This document shows, piece after piece, positions 6,917 through 13,979 of a stretch of 32,968 nucleotides of DNA. Below the pieces are notes generated by a model. It saw nothing but the letters and a program-made list of their open reading frames with translations. It had not been told where the DNA came from and searched no databases. This DNA comes from Ruminococcus sp. GTDB lineage: Bacteria; Bacillota; Clostridia; Oscillospirales; Ruminococcaceae. Position 1 is the stretch's first letter; every line of letters starts with the position of its first letter. The DNA is taken from the NCBI GenBank assembly GCA_031262835.1, contig JAISGY010000064.1:1-32968 (forward strand), written 5' to 3'. Position numbers and translations under genes: made by a program.

Positions 6917-7153
6917 TTATTTTTTTTGGCAAAAATAGAATGTTCCGGTTAAAGGACCGCTGTCAACTTGTTTGATAAAAACGTAGTTGCAATTGTAGCA
7001 AAGGGTCGAGTCGGTTCTTGCCGTGCTTGATACTGTAAAATGCGGGCAGCGCAGTGCCTCATGTACGTCAATCATTCTGCCCGGAAGAGGGTTAAGGTCG
7101 AAACCGCCCGAGACGTTTTCAAGTTTTTCTTCCGGAAGGCTTTTTTCGTTCAT
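6917..7153 (-). CDS. Short-leader Cys-rich small peptide, array member 4
   Basis: 78 aa with the 17-residue leader MNEKSLPEEKLENVSGG (compare member 6). The core has LRCPHF, LCYNC and FYFCQKK, so the last cysteine is nearly C-terminal and the EEAW end is gone. RMIDVHEAL before the first cysteine fits the array's K/R-I-x-D...A pattern. Confidence 0.8.
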   Translation of the reverse strand: MNEKSLPEEKLENVSGGFDLNPLPGRMIDVHEALRCPHFTVSSTARTDSTLCYNCNYVFIKQVDSGPLTGTFYFCQKK

Positions 7154-7168
7154 GGTTTTTCCTCCTAT

Positions 7169-7468
7169 TTATCTTGAAGCCGATTCGTTCCAGCAGTAAG
7201 TGTTCCAGTTTCCGCAGCCGTCGGTTTTCGTTATATAAAATTCGCAATAGCAGCATTTCATGTCGGTTTCGTCATATTCCTTAGGCTTGTAGCTGTTGCA
7301 GCGGTTCGCTTCCGTTCCGTAGATAGGGAAAAGATCCTTGACATATTTTCCCGCGCCCGCAATGTTCTCAAGTTCCTCGTCGGTAAGGTTTATGTAACTC
7401 TCCGCCTGTTCTTCGTTTAGTGTTATTCCGCGCTCGGCGGCGAGTTTAATAAGGGTTTCTTTTTTCAT
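7169..7468 (-). CDS. Leader-type Cys-rich small peptide, array member 3
   Basis: 99 aa: leader begins MKKETLIKLAAERG (shared with member 2) and ends ELENIAGAGK, so the double glycine is broken to Gly-Ala-Gly. The core has NRCNSY, KCCYC, GCGNW and YCWNESASR. If a double-glycine peptidase cleaves these peptides, this one would be a poor or altered substrate. Confidence 0.85.
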   Translation of the reverse strand: MKKETLIKLAAERGITLNEEQAESYINLTDEELENIAGAGKYVKDLFPIYGTEANRCNSYKPKEYDETDMKCCYCEFYITKTDGCGNWNTYCWNESASR

Positions 7469-7488
7469 AAAAACACCATAGAATTTTT

Positions 7489-7764
7489 TTAATATGCGTC
7501 CGGGTGTTCACAGCCCTTTCTATACTTGTTACTGCAGGTGCGGCAGCTAACTTGACCGGGGGCGGTTGCCGCATAAATTTTGCAATATCCCGCTCTCCTG
7601 ATGTCTTCATCTTCTTCGTACCCGGTGTCGAAATTGCACACGCCGCCCGCAGCTTCAAGGTTTTCAAGGTCCTCGTCGGAAAGCTCCAAGTATTTATCCG
7701 CCTGCGATTCATCAAGCTTAACACCGCGCTCGGCGGCGAGTTTAATAAGGGTTTCTTTTTTCAT
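7489..7764 (-). CDS. Leader-type Cys-rich small peptide, array member 2
   Basis: 91 aa: 41-residue leader ending DLENLEAAGG, core VCNFDTGYEEDEDI (very acidic), then GYCKIY, SCRTC and KGCEHPDAY. The acidic stretch before the cysteine cluster is not seen in other members. The final cysteine is followed by Glu-His in place of the usual tail. Confidence 0.85.
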   Translation of the reverse strand: MKKETLIKLAAERGVKLDESQADKYLELSDEDLENLEAAGGVCNFDTGYEEDEDIRRAGYCKIYAATAPGQVSCRTCSNKYRKGCEHPDAY

Positions 7765-7788
7765 AGAGTATCCCTCCTTTGTTACCGG

Positions 7789-8100
7789 TTAGCCGAACAT
7801 ATGTTGACAGTAGATTGTATGTGTGTGGTCGGGTCCTGCTTCATACTCGAAAAACTTTGTACAGTTAAGACAAGACCTATGGGGCATTTTTTTAGCGTCC
7901 TCATAATAACTGCAGCCGCCCGCCTTTTTTCTCATGGTTTCTTCGGGGGTATCATATTTAATTAAGAAGTCGAAACAGCCGCCCGAAACCGCTAAGTTTT
8001 CAAGCTCTTCGTCCGAAAGGTTTATGTAACTCTCCGCCTGTTCTTCGTTTAGTGTTATTCCGCGCTCGGCGGCTTTTTTTATAAGTTCTTCTTTTTTCAT
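7789..8100 (-). CDS. Leader-type Cys-rich small peptide, array member 1
   Basis: 103 aa from ATG 8100, preceded by AGGAGG at ideal spacing; a longer reading frame from 8160 overlaps purN and is not used. It is the first gene of the array, 11 bp after the purN stop, so it is very probably on the same transcript. The 41-residue leader ends ELENLAVSGG and the core begins with cysteine (CFDFLIKYD), then GGCSYY, SCLNC and IYCQHMFG. The leader type (conserved amphipathic helix ending in double glycine) resembles Nif11-like and other double-glycine leaders of modified or exported peptides; the cysteine core is not one I recognise. Confidence 0.85.
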   Translation of the reverse strand: MKKEELIKKAAERGITLNEEQAESYINLSDEELENLAVSGGCFDFLIKYDTPEETMRKKAGGCSYYEDAKKMPHRSCLNCTKFFEYEAGPDHTHTIYCQHMFG

Positions 8101-8111
8101 AGGCTTACCTC

Positions 8112-8684
8112 CTATAAATCTTCGCAAAGTTTCTCCACAGCTTCCGGCAGTATAACCCATTCCGCCTCTTCCATAACGCGCCGCTGGAGCGTCTCGGGGG
8201 TGTCGCCCGCCTTAACCTCGACCGCCTTTTGCGCTAAAATCGGTCCGCCGTCACACTCAGACGTTACAATATGTACCGTCGCGCCGGTTATCTTAACACC
8301 GCGCTTTAGTGCTTCCTCGTGTACCCGCAGTCCATAGTACCCCACGCCGCAAAAACTCGGTATCAGGGAGGGGTGAACATTGACTATCCGCCCCTTGTAA
8401 GCCTTGCAAAAGCTGTCGTCAAGCACTGTCATAAACCCTGCCAAGACAACTACGTCAATATTATTTTCCGACAAAATCTGCGCGAGCTTTTCCGAGTAGT
8501 TACCGATAAACCCTTTGCGCGGCAACGTTACCGTCTTAATTCCCGCTTTTTCTGCCCTTGTTAAGGCATACGCACCCTCCTTGCTTGAAACAACGAGGGC
8601 AATTTCGCCGCTTGTCAGCTTGTAGTCAATAAGAGCCTGCAAATTCGTCCCGCCGCCCGAAACCAGCACAGCTATTTTCTTCAT
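8112..8684 (-). CDS. purN: Phosphoribosylglycinamide formyltransferase 1
   Basis: GAR transformylase: transfers formyl from 10-formyl-THF to GAR to give FGAR (step 3). 190 aa, the usual length. It shows the N-terminal VSGGGTNLQALID phosphate-binding loop, the catalytic Asn/His in VNVHPSLIP, and the third catalytic residue in the ECDGGPILAQ block (usually DxGPI). It starts 4 bp after purM and is followed closely by the peptide array, with which it is probably co-transcribed. Confidence 0.95.
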   Translation of the reverse strand: MKKIAVLVSGGGTNLQALIDYKLTSGEIALVVSSKEGAYALTRAEKAGIKTVTLPRKGFIGNYSEKLAQILSENNIDVVVLAGFMTVLDDSFCKAYKGRIVNVHPSLIPSFCGVGYYGLRVHEEALKRGVKITGATVHIVTSECDGGPILAQKAVEVKAGDTPETLQRRVMEEAEWVILPEAVEKLCEDL

Positions 8685-8688
8685 AATC

Positions 8689-9729
8689 TTAAAGACCCTT
8701 AATTACGATTTTTTCATCGCCCTCGGTGAGTTCGCCTATGAAATACGATTCGACGCCATTATTTGCAAGAAGTTTTACTGTCATAACTGCGTCTTCCGGC
8801 GAGACCGCCATCACCATTCCCACGCCCATATTAAACGTGTTGTACATATCGCGGAGGGGGATATTCCCCGTCTCCATTATCAGGTCGAAAATCGGAAGCG
8901 TCTGCACGTTTTTTATGTCAATATTCGCGCAGAGCCCGTCCTTTATCGCGCGCGGAATGTTCTCGAAAAATCCGCCGCCGGTTATGTTGGCGATACCCTT
9001 TACCTTTACCTTCGAGATTACGTCTAAGACAGGCTTGACGTAAATCATCGTCGGGGTAAGGAGCGCGTCGCCTAAGTTTTGCCCGATTTCGGAGTAGTGG
9101 CGGGAGATGTTTTGGTGGTTTAGGGCGAAGACCTTGCGCACGAGTGAAAAGCCGTTTGAATGGAGCCCGGAGGATTTAAGTGCTATTAAAACGTCGCCCG
9201 GCTTTTGTTCTTCGGTCGTTATTATCTTCTTCTTGTCAACAATCCCAACCGCGAAGCCGGCGATATCGTATTCGTCCTCGGGGTAAAAATCCGGCATCTC
9301 CGCCGTCTCCCCCCCGATTAAAGCGCAGCCCGACATTTCGCAGCCGTCCGCGACGCCCTTCACAATCTGCTCAATCTTTGTCGGGATATTCTTCCCGCAG
9401 GCGATATAGTCGAGGAAGAAAAGCGGCTTCGCCCCCGCGCAGATTATATCGTTAACGCACATTGCGACCGCGTCTATGCCTATTGTATTATGCCTGTCGG
9501 TTAGAAACGCCGCCTTGAGTTTTGTCCCTACGCCGTCCGTTCCCGAAACGAGGACAGGTTCTTCCATTCCCGCAAAGTCGGGCGCGAAGAGACCGCCGAA
9601 GCCGCCGATGTCGGTTAAAACGCCCGGGATCGAAGTTCTTGCGACGTGTTTTTTGATGAGTTCGGTTGACTTATATCCGGCTGTGATATCAACGCCGGCT
9701 TCTTTATAACTATCTGAAAAGCTGTTCAT
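8689..9729 (-). CDS. purM: Phosphoribosylformylglycinamidine cyclo-ligase (AIR synthetase)
   Basis: ATP-dependent ring closure of FGAM to AIR (step 5). 346 aa, as expected. It contains the N-terminal GVDITAGYK block, VSGTDGVGTKLK (glycine-rich ATP/substrate loop), GGETAEMP, YDIAGFAVGIV and NITGGGFFENIPRAI, all diagnostic for PurM. First gene of the purM-purN-array-cyclohydrolase-transformylase unit, with its own consensus promoter. GGAAA-like ribosome site upstream is weak. Confidence 0.97.
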   Translation of the reverse strand: MNSFSDSYKEAGVDITAGYKSTELIKKHVARTSIPGVLTDIGGFGGLFAPDFAGMEEPVLVSGTDGVGTKLKAAFLTDRHNTIGIDAVAMCVNDIICAGAKPLFFLDYIACGKNIPTKIEQIVKGVADGCEMSGCALIGGETAEMPDFYPEDEYDIAGFAVGIVDKKKIITTEEQKPGDVLIALKSSGLHSNGFSLVRKVFALNHQNISRHYSEIGQNLGDALLTPTMIYVKPVLDVISKVKVKGIANITGGGFFENIPRAIKDGLCANIDIKNVQTLPIFDLIMETGNIPLRDMYNTFNMGVGMVMAVSPEDAVMTVKLLANNGVESYFIGELTEGDEKIVIKGL

Positions 9730-9778
9730 ATTAAATTTCCTTTTTATGGTAGTAATGTTACGAAACTTTGTTAAATAT

Positions 9779-9807
9779 ATTATACGATATTAATATCCAT
9801 TTGTCAA
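9779..9807 (-). promoter_or_regulatory. Promoter of the purM-purN-peptide array unit
   Basis: On the minus strand TTGACA (9807-9802), a 17-bp spacer and TATAAT (9784-9779) give a full consensus sigma-A promoter. Transcription would start near 9772, leaving about 40 nt of leader before purM. No riboswitch-like fold or terminator is visible in that leader. Since no other promoter is seen down to 171, this promoter probably drives purM, purN, all twenty small peptides and the last two purine genes. Confidence 0.8.
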
Positions 9808-9847
9808 GAGTTTTTTTTAGATTCGACAAATTTCTGCATATTTCCCC

Positions 9848-9876
9848 TTGATTTTGTATTTGATAAGGGATATACT
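9848..9876 (+). promoter_or_regulatory. Promoter of the cystatin-like gene
   Basis: TTGATT (9848-9853), 17 bp, TATACT (9871-9876). It is divergent from the purM promoter, whose -35 lies about 40 bp away, so a shared regulator could act on both. Leader of about 36 nt to ATG 9920 with GGAGGT at 9907-9912. Confidence 0.65.
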
Positions 9877-9919
9877 TGTATCAGCGAATCCAAAATAATA
9901 CTTTTCGGAGGTAAAAAAT

Positions 9920-10504
9920 ATGGGAACTACTATGCTTGCGGGCGGATACAAAGTAGACATTGCTGTCGGAATGTTGCCGCAGAAGGTTGCGAGCTTCGGA
10001 ATGGAAGTATTAAACGACCGTGTCGGCGCGAAATTCTCCCCCGTTGCTTATCTCGGCAGTCAGGTTGTTAACGGCGTTAACCACGCCATCCTTACGGTAA
10101 AGACCCTTGTCACAAATCCTCCCGTGAAAGCACTTTGTGTTGTTGTTCTTAACGAGAAGCCCGGGGACGGCGTTAAGACCGACTTCACCGTTGTTTCTAT
10201 CGGCGACGACATTCTTACATACGCTGCGCCCGGTGTGGTCGGCGGGTATGCAGAGCCCGAAAACTTCGCTGCTACCGCTGTCGAAGCGATAGACCTCTGG
10301 GCAAAATGCGAAAAGCCAATCGGCAAGAACTTTGACCCGAAGTGCATTTTAGCCACACAGATTGTTGCGGGGAAAAACGTTGTTATCCTTGCCGAATCGA
10401 AGGTTGTTGCGCCCGACGCAAGGACGGGAGCTGATATGCTCACCCTTTGGTCGAAAATTGACGGGACCGTTGAAGTAACCGATATTAAGGACATTGAGTT
10501 TTAA
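9920..10504 (+). CDS. Duplicated cystatin-like protein
   Basis: 194 aa with no signal peptide or membrane segment. It is an internal duplication of about 100 residues: GGY at 8-10 and 108-110, and QVVNG at 48-52 matching QIVAG at 147-151. This is the order in cystatins: N-terminal glycine pair, then the QxVxG loop followed by a strand (NHAILTVKTLV and KNVVILAESKVV). Cystatins inhibit papain-like cysteine proteases; whether this one does is unknown, and cystatin folds also serve other roles. It has its own promoter, strong ribosome site and terminator and lies against the direction of the flanking pur genes, so it is a separate, probably well-expressed unit. Two cysteines lie in the second half (C130, C142) and one in the first (C73). 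Confidence 0.65.
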   Translation: MGTTMLAGGYKVDIAVGMLPQKVASFGMEVLNDRVGAKFSPVAYLGSQVVNGVNHAILTVKTLVTNPPVKALCVVVLNEKPGDGVKTDFTVVSIGDDILTYAAPGVVGGYAEPENFAATAVEAIDLWAKCEKPIGKNFDPKCILATQIVAGKNVVILAESKVVAPDARTGADMLTLWSKIDGTVEVTDIKDIEF

Positions 10505-10513
10505 GTCAGCGTT

Positions 10514-10540
10514 AAGGGGGGGTTAAAACCCCCCTTTTTA
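10514..10540 (+). terminator. Intrinsic terminator of the cystatin-like gene
   Basis: Stem of at least six G:C pairs (GGGGGG / CCCCCC) with a TTAAAA-type loop, followed by TTTTTA. It stands between the convergent ends of this gene and purF. On the purF strand the stem is present but the following bases (CTTAACGC) are not a U-tract. Confidence 0.85.
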
Positions 10541-11959
10541 TGTTAATTTGTACTCAAACTTATCCTTAGGCAGCTCGTCCGGCACTGCCATATTGTAACG
10601 CCCCGAAAAACACGCGTCGCAAAGCGGAAGCTCTGCGCCTTCGGCTATACGGTTTACGTTTTCTATCGAGAGAAAACCGAGTGTGTCCGCGCCGATTTGT
10701 GCGCGGATTCCGTTTAGGTCCATCTTGCAGGCTATGAGATTTTCGCGGCTGTCGATATCCGTCCCGAAGAAGCAGGGGTTCTTAAAGGGCGGACTTGAAA
10801 CGCGCACGTGGATTTCCTTCGCGCCCGCTTCGCGGATAAGGTTAATGATTCTGCGGGAGGTTGTTCCGCGAACTATGCTGTCGTCGACGAGGATAACCCT
10901 CTTGCCGCGGACCGTGTCCGAGAGGGCGTTTAGCTTAATGCGAACGGAGTCCGTGCGGTCGGTTTGGGTCGGTTGTATAAAAGTTCTTCCGACGTAGCGG
11001 TTCTTGATAAAGCCTACGCCGTACGGTATTCCGGAAGCCCTTGAGAGACCTAATGCCGCGTCAAGACCGCTGTCGGGGACGCCGATTACTACGTCTGCGT
11101 CGACGGGGTATTCCGCCCAGAGGTATTCGCCCGCCTTAAGCCTTGCCTTATGGACGCTCGCGCCCGAAATAACCGAATCGGGGCGGGCAAAGTAGACGTA
11201 CTCGAACACGCAGAGCGAGGGCTTAACCTTCGCAACGTGGGTTTCGATGCTTCTTACGCCGACTTCGTCGATTATAACTATTTCGCCCGGCTTTACGTCG
11301 CGGATAAACTTCGCGCCGATTGTGTCGAATGCGCAGGTTTCGGAGGCGACGACAAAAGCCGACTCCCCTAATTTCCCGAGGGAGAGGGGGCGATAGCCGT
11401 TCGGATCGCGGACGGCAATCAGTTTTTTCGGCGACATTATTACAAGCGAATACGCGCCGCGAAGTTTTTCCATCGCCTTTTCAACCGCCTCTTCAATCGA
11501 GGGCATAACGAGCCTCATTTCGGTTATCGCGTAGGAGATAACCTCACTGTCGTTGGTCGAATGAAATATTCCTCCCCTTGATTCGTACTCGCGGCGAAGG
11601 TCGGAGGCGTTAACGAGGTTGCCGTTATGGGCAATCGCGAGGGGACCCTTCATGTGGCGGACTACCATCGGCTGGATATTCGCTCTTGACGACGCGCCGG
11701 TTGTCGAATAGCGGACGTGACCGACTGCGATGTTGCCGTGCCCGATTTTGTCGAGCCGCTCCTTCGTAAAGACATCGTGGACAAGCCCCTCATCCTTGTG
11801 GTAGGAAAAGACGCCCTTGTCGTTAACGACAATCCCGCAGGCTTCCTGCCCTCGGTGTTGAAGCGCGTAGAGCCCGAGATAAGTCTGTACCGCAACGTCC
11901 GCCGTTACATCGGAATAAATCCCGAAAACGCCGCATTCTTCATGGATATTGTTAACCAT
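10538..11959 (-). CDS. purF: Amidophosphoribosyltransferase, Fe-S type
   Basis: First committed step: PRPP plus glutamine to phosphoribosylamine. 473 aa. The N-terminal Ntn glutaminase follows a short propeptide (MVNNIHEE) with the nucleophile Cys in ECGVFGIYS; GHVRYSTTGAS binds glutamine. The PRPP loop is VILVDDSIVRGTTSR. Cysteines in PSLCVFEYVY, NPCFFGTD and LCDACFSGRY match the four ligands of the [4Fe-4S] cluster of the B. subtilis enzyme, implying oxygen-sensitive stability. Third gene of purE-purC-purF, starting 1 bp after purC. A separate promoter then serves purM. Confidence 0.97.
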   Translation of the reverse strand: MVNNIHEECGVFGIYSDVTADVAVQTYLGLYALQHRGQEACGIVVNDKGVFSYHKDEGLVHDVFTKERLDKIGHGNIAVGHVRYSTTGASSRANIQPMVVRHMKGPLAIAHNGNLVNASDLRREYESRGGIFHSTNDSEVISYAITEMRLVMPSIEEAVEKAMEKLRGAYSLVIMSPKKLIAVRDPNGYRPLSLGKLGESAFVVASETCAFDTIGAKFIRDVKPGEIVIIDEVGVRSIETHVAKVKPSLCVFEYVYFARPDSVISGASVHKARLKAGEYLWAEYPVDADVVIGVPDSGLDAALGLSRASGIPYGVGFIKNRYVGRTFIQPTQTDRTDSVRIKLNALSDTVRGKRVILVDDSIVRGTTSRRIINLIREAGAKEIHVRVSSPPFKNPCFFGTDIDSRENLIACKMDLNGIRAQIGADTLGFLSIENVNRIAEGAELPLCDACFSGRYNMAVPDELPKDKFEYKLT

Positions 11960-11960
11960 A

Positions 11961-12677
11961 TTAATCTCCTAAAACGCGTTTGGAAATCTCCTGATAAGCT
12001 TCAACCTCGCCGCCTAAGCTACGGCGGAAGCGGTCTTTGTCGAGTTTCTCGCGGGTGTCCTTATCCCAAAACCGGCAGGTGTCGGGGGAAATTTCGTCCG
12101 CTAAAACTATCTCGCCGGAAGACGTCTTGCCGAATTCAAGCTTGAAGTCAACTAAAATTATATTGTCGGCAAGCAGGTATTCTTTCAAGATTTCATTAAC
12201 CTTAAAGCTCATTTCCGCAAGGGTTTTAAGTTCCTCATCGGTTGCAATTCCGAGAGCTTTAATGTGGTAGTCATTAATCATCGGGTCGCCGAGTGCGTCG
12301 TCCTTGTAGGAAAATTCGAGGGTCGGAGAGAGAAGGTCTTTCCCTTCGGGAACGCCGAAACGCTTAGAAAAACTTCCGGCAGCGATATTGCGGACAATTA
12401 CCTCAAGCGGGATAATTGTAACCTTTTTAACGATAGCTTCGCGGTCGGAAATTTCCTCGATAAAGTGGGTCGGAACGCCCTTTTCTTCTAACATCTTCAT
12501 GAGGAAGTTGGTAAGCTTGTTGTTAATTACGCCCTTGCCGGTTATTGTGCCCTTCTTTTCGCCGTTGAAGGCGGTTGCGTCGTCTTTATAATCGACGATA
12601 ACGAGGTCGGGGTCGGAGGTTGCGAAGACTTTTTTTGCCTTGCCCTCGTAAATTTGTTCGCCCTTTGTAATGTTCAT
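11961..12677 (-). CDS. purC: SAICAR synthetase
   Basis: Joins CAIR and aspartate with ATP to give SAICAR (step 7). 238 aa. Diagnostic blocks: [13 protein letters not shown] (ATP loop), [43 protein letters not shown] and [12 protein letters not shown]. Spacing to purE is 3 bp and to purF 1 bp, a tight operon. Confidence 0.97.
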   Translation of the reverse strand: MNITKGEQIYEGKAKKVFATSDPDLVIVDYKDDATAFNGEKKGTITGKGVINNKLTNFLMKMLEEKGVPTHFIEEISDREAIVKKVTIIPLEVIVRNIAAGSFSKRFGVPEGKDLLSPTLEFSYKDDALGDPMINDYHIKALGIATDEELKTLAEMSFKVNEILKEYLLADNIILVDFKLEFGKTSSGEIVLADEISPDTCRFWDKDTREKLDKDRFRRSLGGEVEAYQEISKRVLGD

Positions 12678-12680
12678 AAT

Positions 12681-13178
12681 TTATAACTCCTTTATCTTTT
12701 CTGCGAGTGCCTTGTCTTTTGCAAGAACGTCCGCTTCCATCTTAAATTTATAGGTTTCGAGGTATGACGCTAATTCTTCGTCCGCTACCGCCAAAATTTG
12801 AATCGCAAGGAGGGCGGCGTTTTTCGCGCCGTTAATACCGACGGTTGCGACGGGGACGCCGGGCGGCATCATTACGGTTGACAAAAGCGCGTCAAGCCCC
12901 GCGAGGGTCGAGTTTATCGGTATTCCGATAACGGGGAGTGTTGTATTCGCGGCTATAACCCCGGCGAGGTGTGCGGACATTCCCGCCGCGCAGATTATTG
13001 CACCAAAGCCGTCTGCTGCCGCTGTTCTTGCGAAACCTGTCGCAGCTTCGGGGGTACGGTGTGCGGAGAAGACGTGTGCTTCGTACTCAATGCCGAATTC
13101 GTCGAGGACTGCTATTGCCTGTTTAACAACCGCCAAGTCCGAATCGGAGCCCATTATTACCGCTATTTTCTTTGACAT
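12681..13178 (-). CDS. purE: N5-CAIR mutase (class I PurE)
   Basis: Converts N5-CAIR to CAIR (step 6). 165 aa. MGSDSDLAV near the N-terminus, the catalytic His in FSAHRTPE, and AGMSAHLAGVIAANTTLPVIGIP are the PurE core. A purK gene, usual partner of class I PurE, is not in the window. First full-size gene of the purE-C-F operon, preceded by a long leader with a small ORF and a hairpin. Confidence 0.96.
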   Translation of the reverse strand: MSKKIAVIMGSDSDLAVVKQAIAVLDEFGIEYEAHVFSAHRTPEAATGFARTAAADGFGAIICAAGMSAHLAGVIAANTTLPVIGIPINSTLAGLDALLSTVMMPPGVPVATVGINGAKNAALLAIQILAVADEELASYLETYKFKMEADVLAKDKALAEKIKEL

Positions 13179-13200
13179 TGTTATAATCCTTTCGTGAAAA

Positions 13201-13227
13201 TATAAAACGCCGTTACTTTAACGGCGT
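13201..13227 (-). terminator. Attenuator-like hairpin in the purE leader
   Basis: Perfect 9-bp stem (ACGCCGTTA / TAACGGCGT) with a 3-nt loop AAG, followed on the minus strand by TTTATATTTT, i.e. an intrinsic terminator form. It lies about 70 nt after the promoter and about 25 nt before purE, so it would stop transcription before the operon unless opened. The stop codon of the leader ORF is inside the stem/loop, so a ribosome finishing that ORF would cover it. Confidence 0.65.
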
Positions 13228-13283
13228 GCGGGTGCATTTATAGAGAGGGTTGTTTTACTTTTAAAGCAGTACAATAATCGCAT
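13218..13283 (-). CDS. Putative 21-codon leader peptide of the purE operon
   Basis: ATG 13283 lies 8 nt after AGGAGGGC, one of the best ribosome sites in the window. The frame runs 21 codons to TAA at 13220-13218, starting MRLLYCFKSK and ending INAPARR. The site stands right at the expected transcript start. The stop falls in the attenuator hairpin, the classical geometry for a translation-dependent attenuator. No run of codons for one amino acid is present, so what it would sense is not clear. It is unconfirmed as an expressed peptide. Confidence 0.5.
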   Translation of the reverse strand: MRLLYCFKSKTTLSINAPARR

Positions 13284-13304
13284 GGCTTTAGCCCTCCTGT
13301 TAAT

Positions 13305-13333
13305 ATTATAACACAGGCGGATTTTCTTGTCAA
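13305..13333 (-). promoter_or_regulatory. Promoter of the purE-purC-purF operon
   Basis: Minus strand TTGACA (13333-13328), 17 bp, TATAAT (13310-13305); both hexamers are perfect. The start would be near 13298, giving a leader of about 120 nt with the small ORF and hairpin. Confidence 0.85.
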
Positions 13334-13392
13334 GGGGGTAAATTGTAATTTATTTGTGAAGATTAAAAAATGTTACCTCACTTGCGAATATT

Positions 13393-13422
13393 AAAGCAAA
13401 TCAAAGCATTTGAAAGCAATCG
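13393..13422. repeat. Three 10-bp direct repeats (AAAGCA...) between divergent promoters
   Basis: AAAGCAAATC, AAAGCATTTG and AAAGCAATCG follow one another without gap. The exact 10-bp period puts them on one face of the helix. They lie about 60 bp upstream of the purE -35 and 45 bp upstream of the rplM -35, a suitable place for a regulator site. The rest of 13334-13466 is AT-rich and shows no gene or riboswitch that I recognise. Confidence 0.4.
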
Positions 13423-13466
13423 CGAGAAAACTCCGTAAAAAATTATAATTTTAGTAAAAATACCGC

Positions 13467-13495
13467 TTGACAAAGGCTACGGGGGGGTTTATAAT
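13467..13495 (+). promoter_or_regulatory. Promoter of rplM-rpsI
   Basis: TTGACA (13467-13472), 17 bp, TATAAT (13490-13495), a perfect consensus as expected for ribosomal protein genes. Leader of about 36 nt; AAAGGAG at 13524-13530 serves ATG 13538. Confidence 0.85.
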
Positions 13496-13537
13496 AGAAA
13501 AGCTGTTATGCAAGACTTTAATCAAAGGAGAAAAAAG

Positions 13538-13966
13538 ATGTCAACATATATGCCAAAAGCTTCCGACATCACCCGCAAGTGGTTTATAATCGATGCGACG
13601 GGTAAGCCTCTCGGGCGCGTTGCGGCGGCGGCGGCTTCGATCCTTCGCGGAAAGAACAAGCCCACATTCGCTCCCCACGCCGATTGCGGCGACCACGTTG
13701 TTATTGTTAACTGTTCACAGGCTGTCCTTACCGGCAAGAAACTTGAGCAGAAGGTTTACTACCGCCACAGCGGTTGGATAGGCGGCTTAAAAGAAGTTAA
13801 ATATTCCGACATGATGAAAAATAACCCCGAGAAGGCTATGCTTCTTGCGGTTCGCGGAATGTTGCCGAAAAATACTGTCGGGAGAAAGTCCTTAACAAGA
13901 TGCAGGGCTTACGCCGGCGACACCCACGAACAGGCGGCGCAAAAGCCCGAGCCGTTCGATATATAA
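13538..13966 (+). CDS. rplM: 50S ribosomal protein L13
   Basis: 142 aa, the standard length. Starts [20 protein letters not shown], with the conserved [21 protein letters not shown] and AVRGMLPKN blocks. An in-frame ATG at 13508 would add ten residues but lies before the ribosome site, so 13538 is the start. Paired with rpsI, 13 bp downstream, as in most bacteria. Confidence 0.97.
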   Translation: MSTYMPKASDITRKWFIIDATGKPLGRVAAAAASILRGKNKPTFAPHADCGDHVVIVNCSQAVLTGKKLEQKVYYRHSGWIGGLKEVKYSDMMKNNPEKAMLLAVRGMLPKNTVGRKSLTRCRAYAGDTHEQAAQKPEPFDI

Positions 13967-13979
13967 AAGGAGGATTATT

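Noticed and set aside
7504-7965. Plus-strand open frames across the peptide array (up to 156 codons)
   Set aside because: They are antisense reading of conserved leader codons, without ribosome sites; the minus-strand genes have clear leaders, sites and homology to each other.
2089-8100. CRISPR-like reading of the regularly spaced repeats
   Set aside because: The repeats are coding (leader codons) with 230-400 bp spacing and variable protein-coding DNA between; no short direct repeats with unique spacers exist.
8112-8160. Longer form of array member 1 starting at 8160
   Set aside because: It overlaps purN, and the AGGAGG plus MKKEELI start at 8100 fits all other members.
13201-13300. Guanine riboswitch in the purE leader
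   Set aside because: The leader is too short and lacks the purine-riboswitch core; it contains an ORF and a simple terminator-like hairpin.
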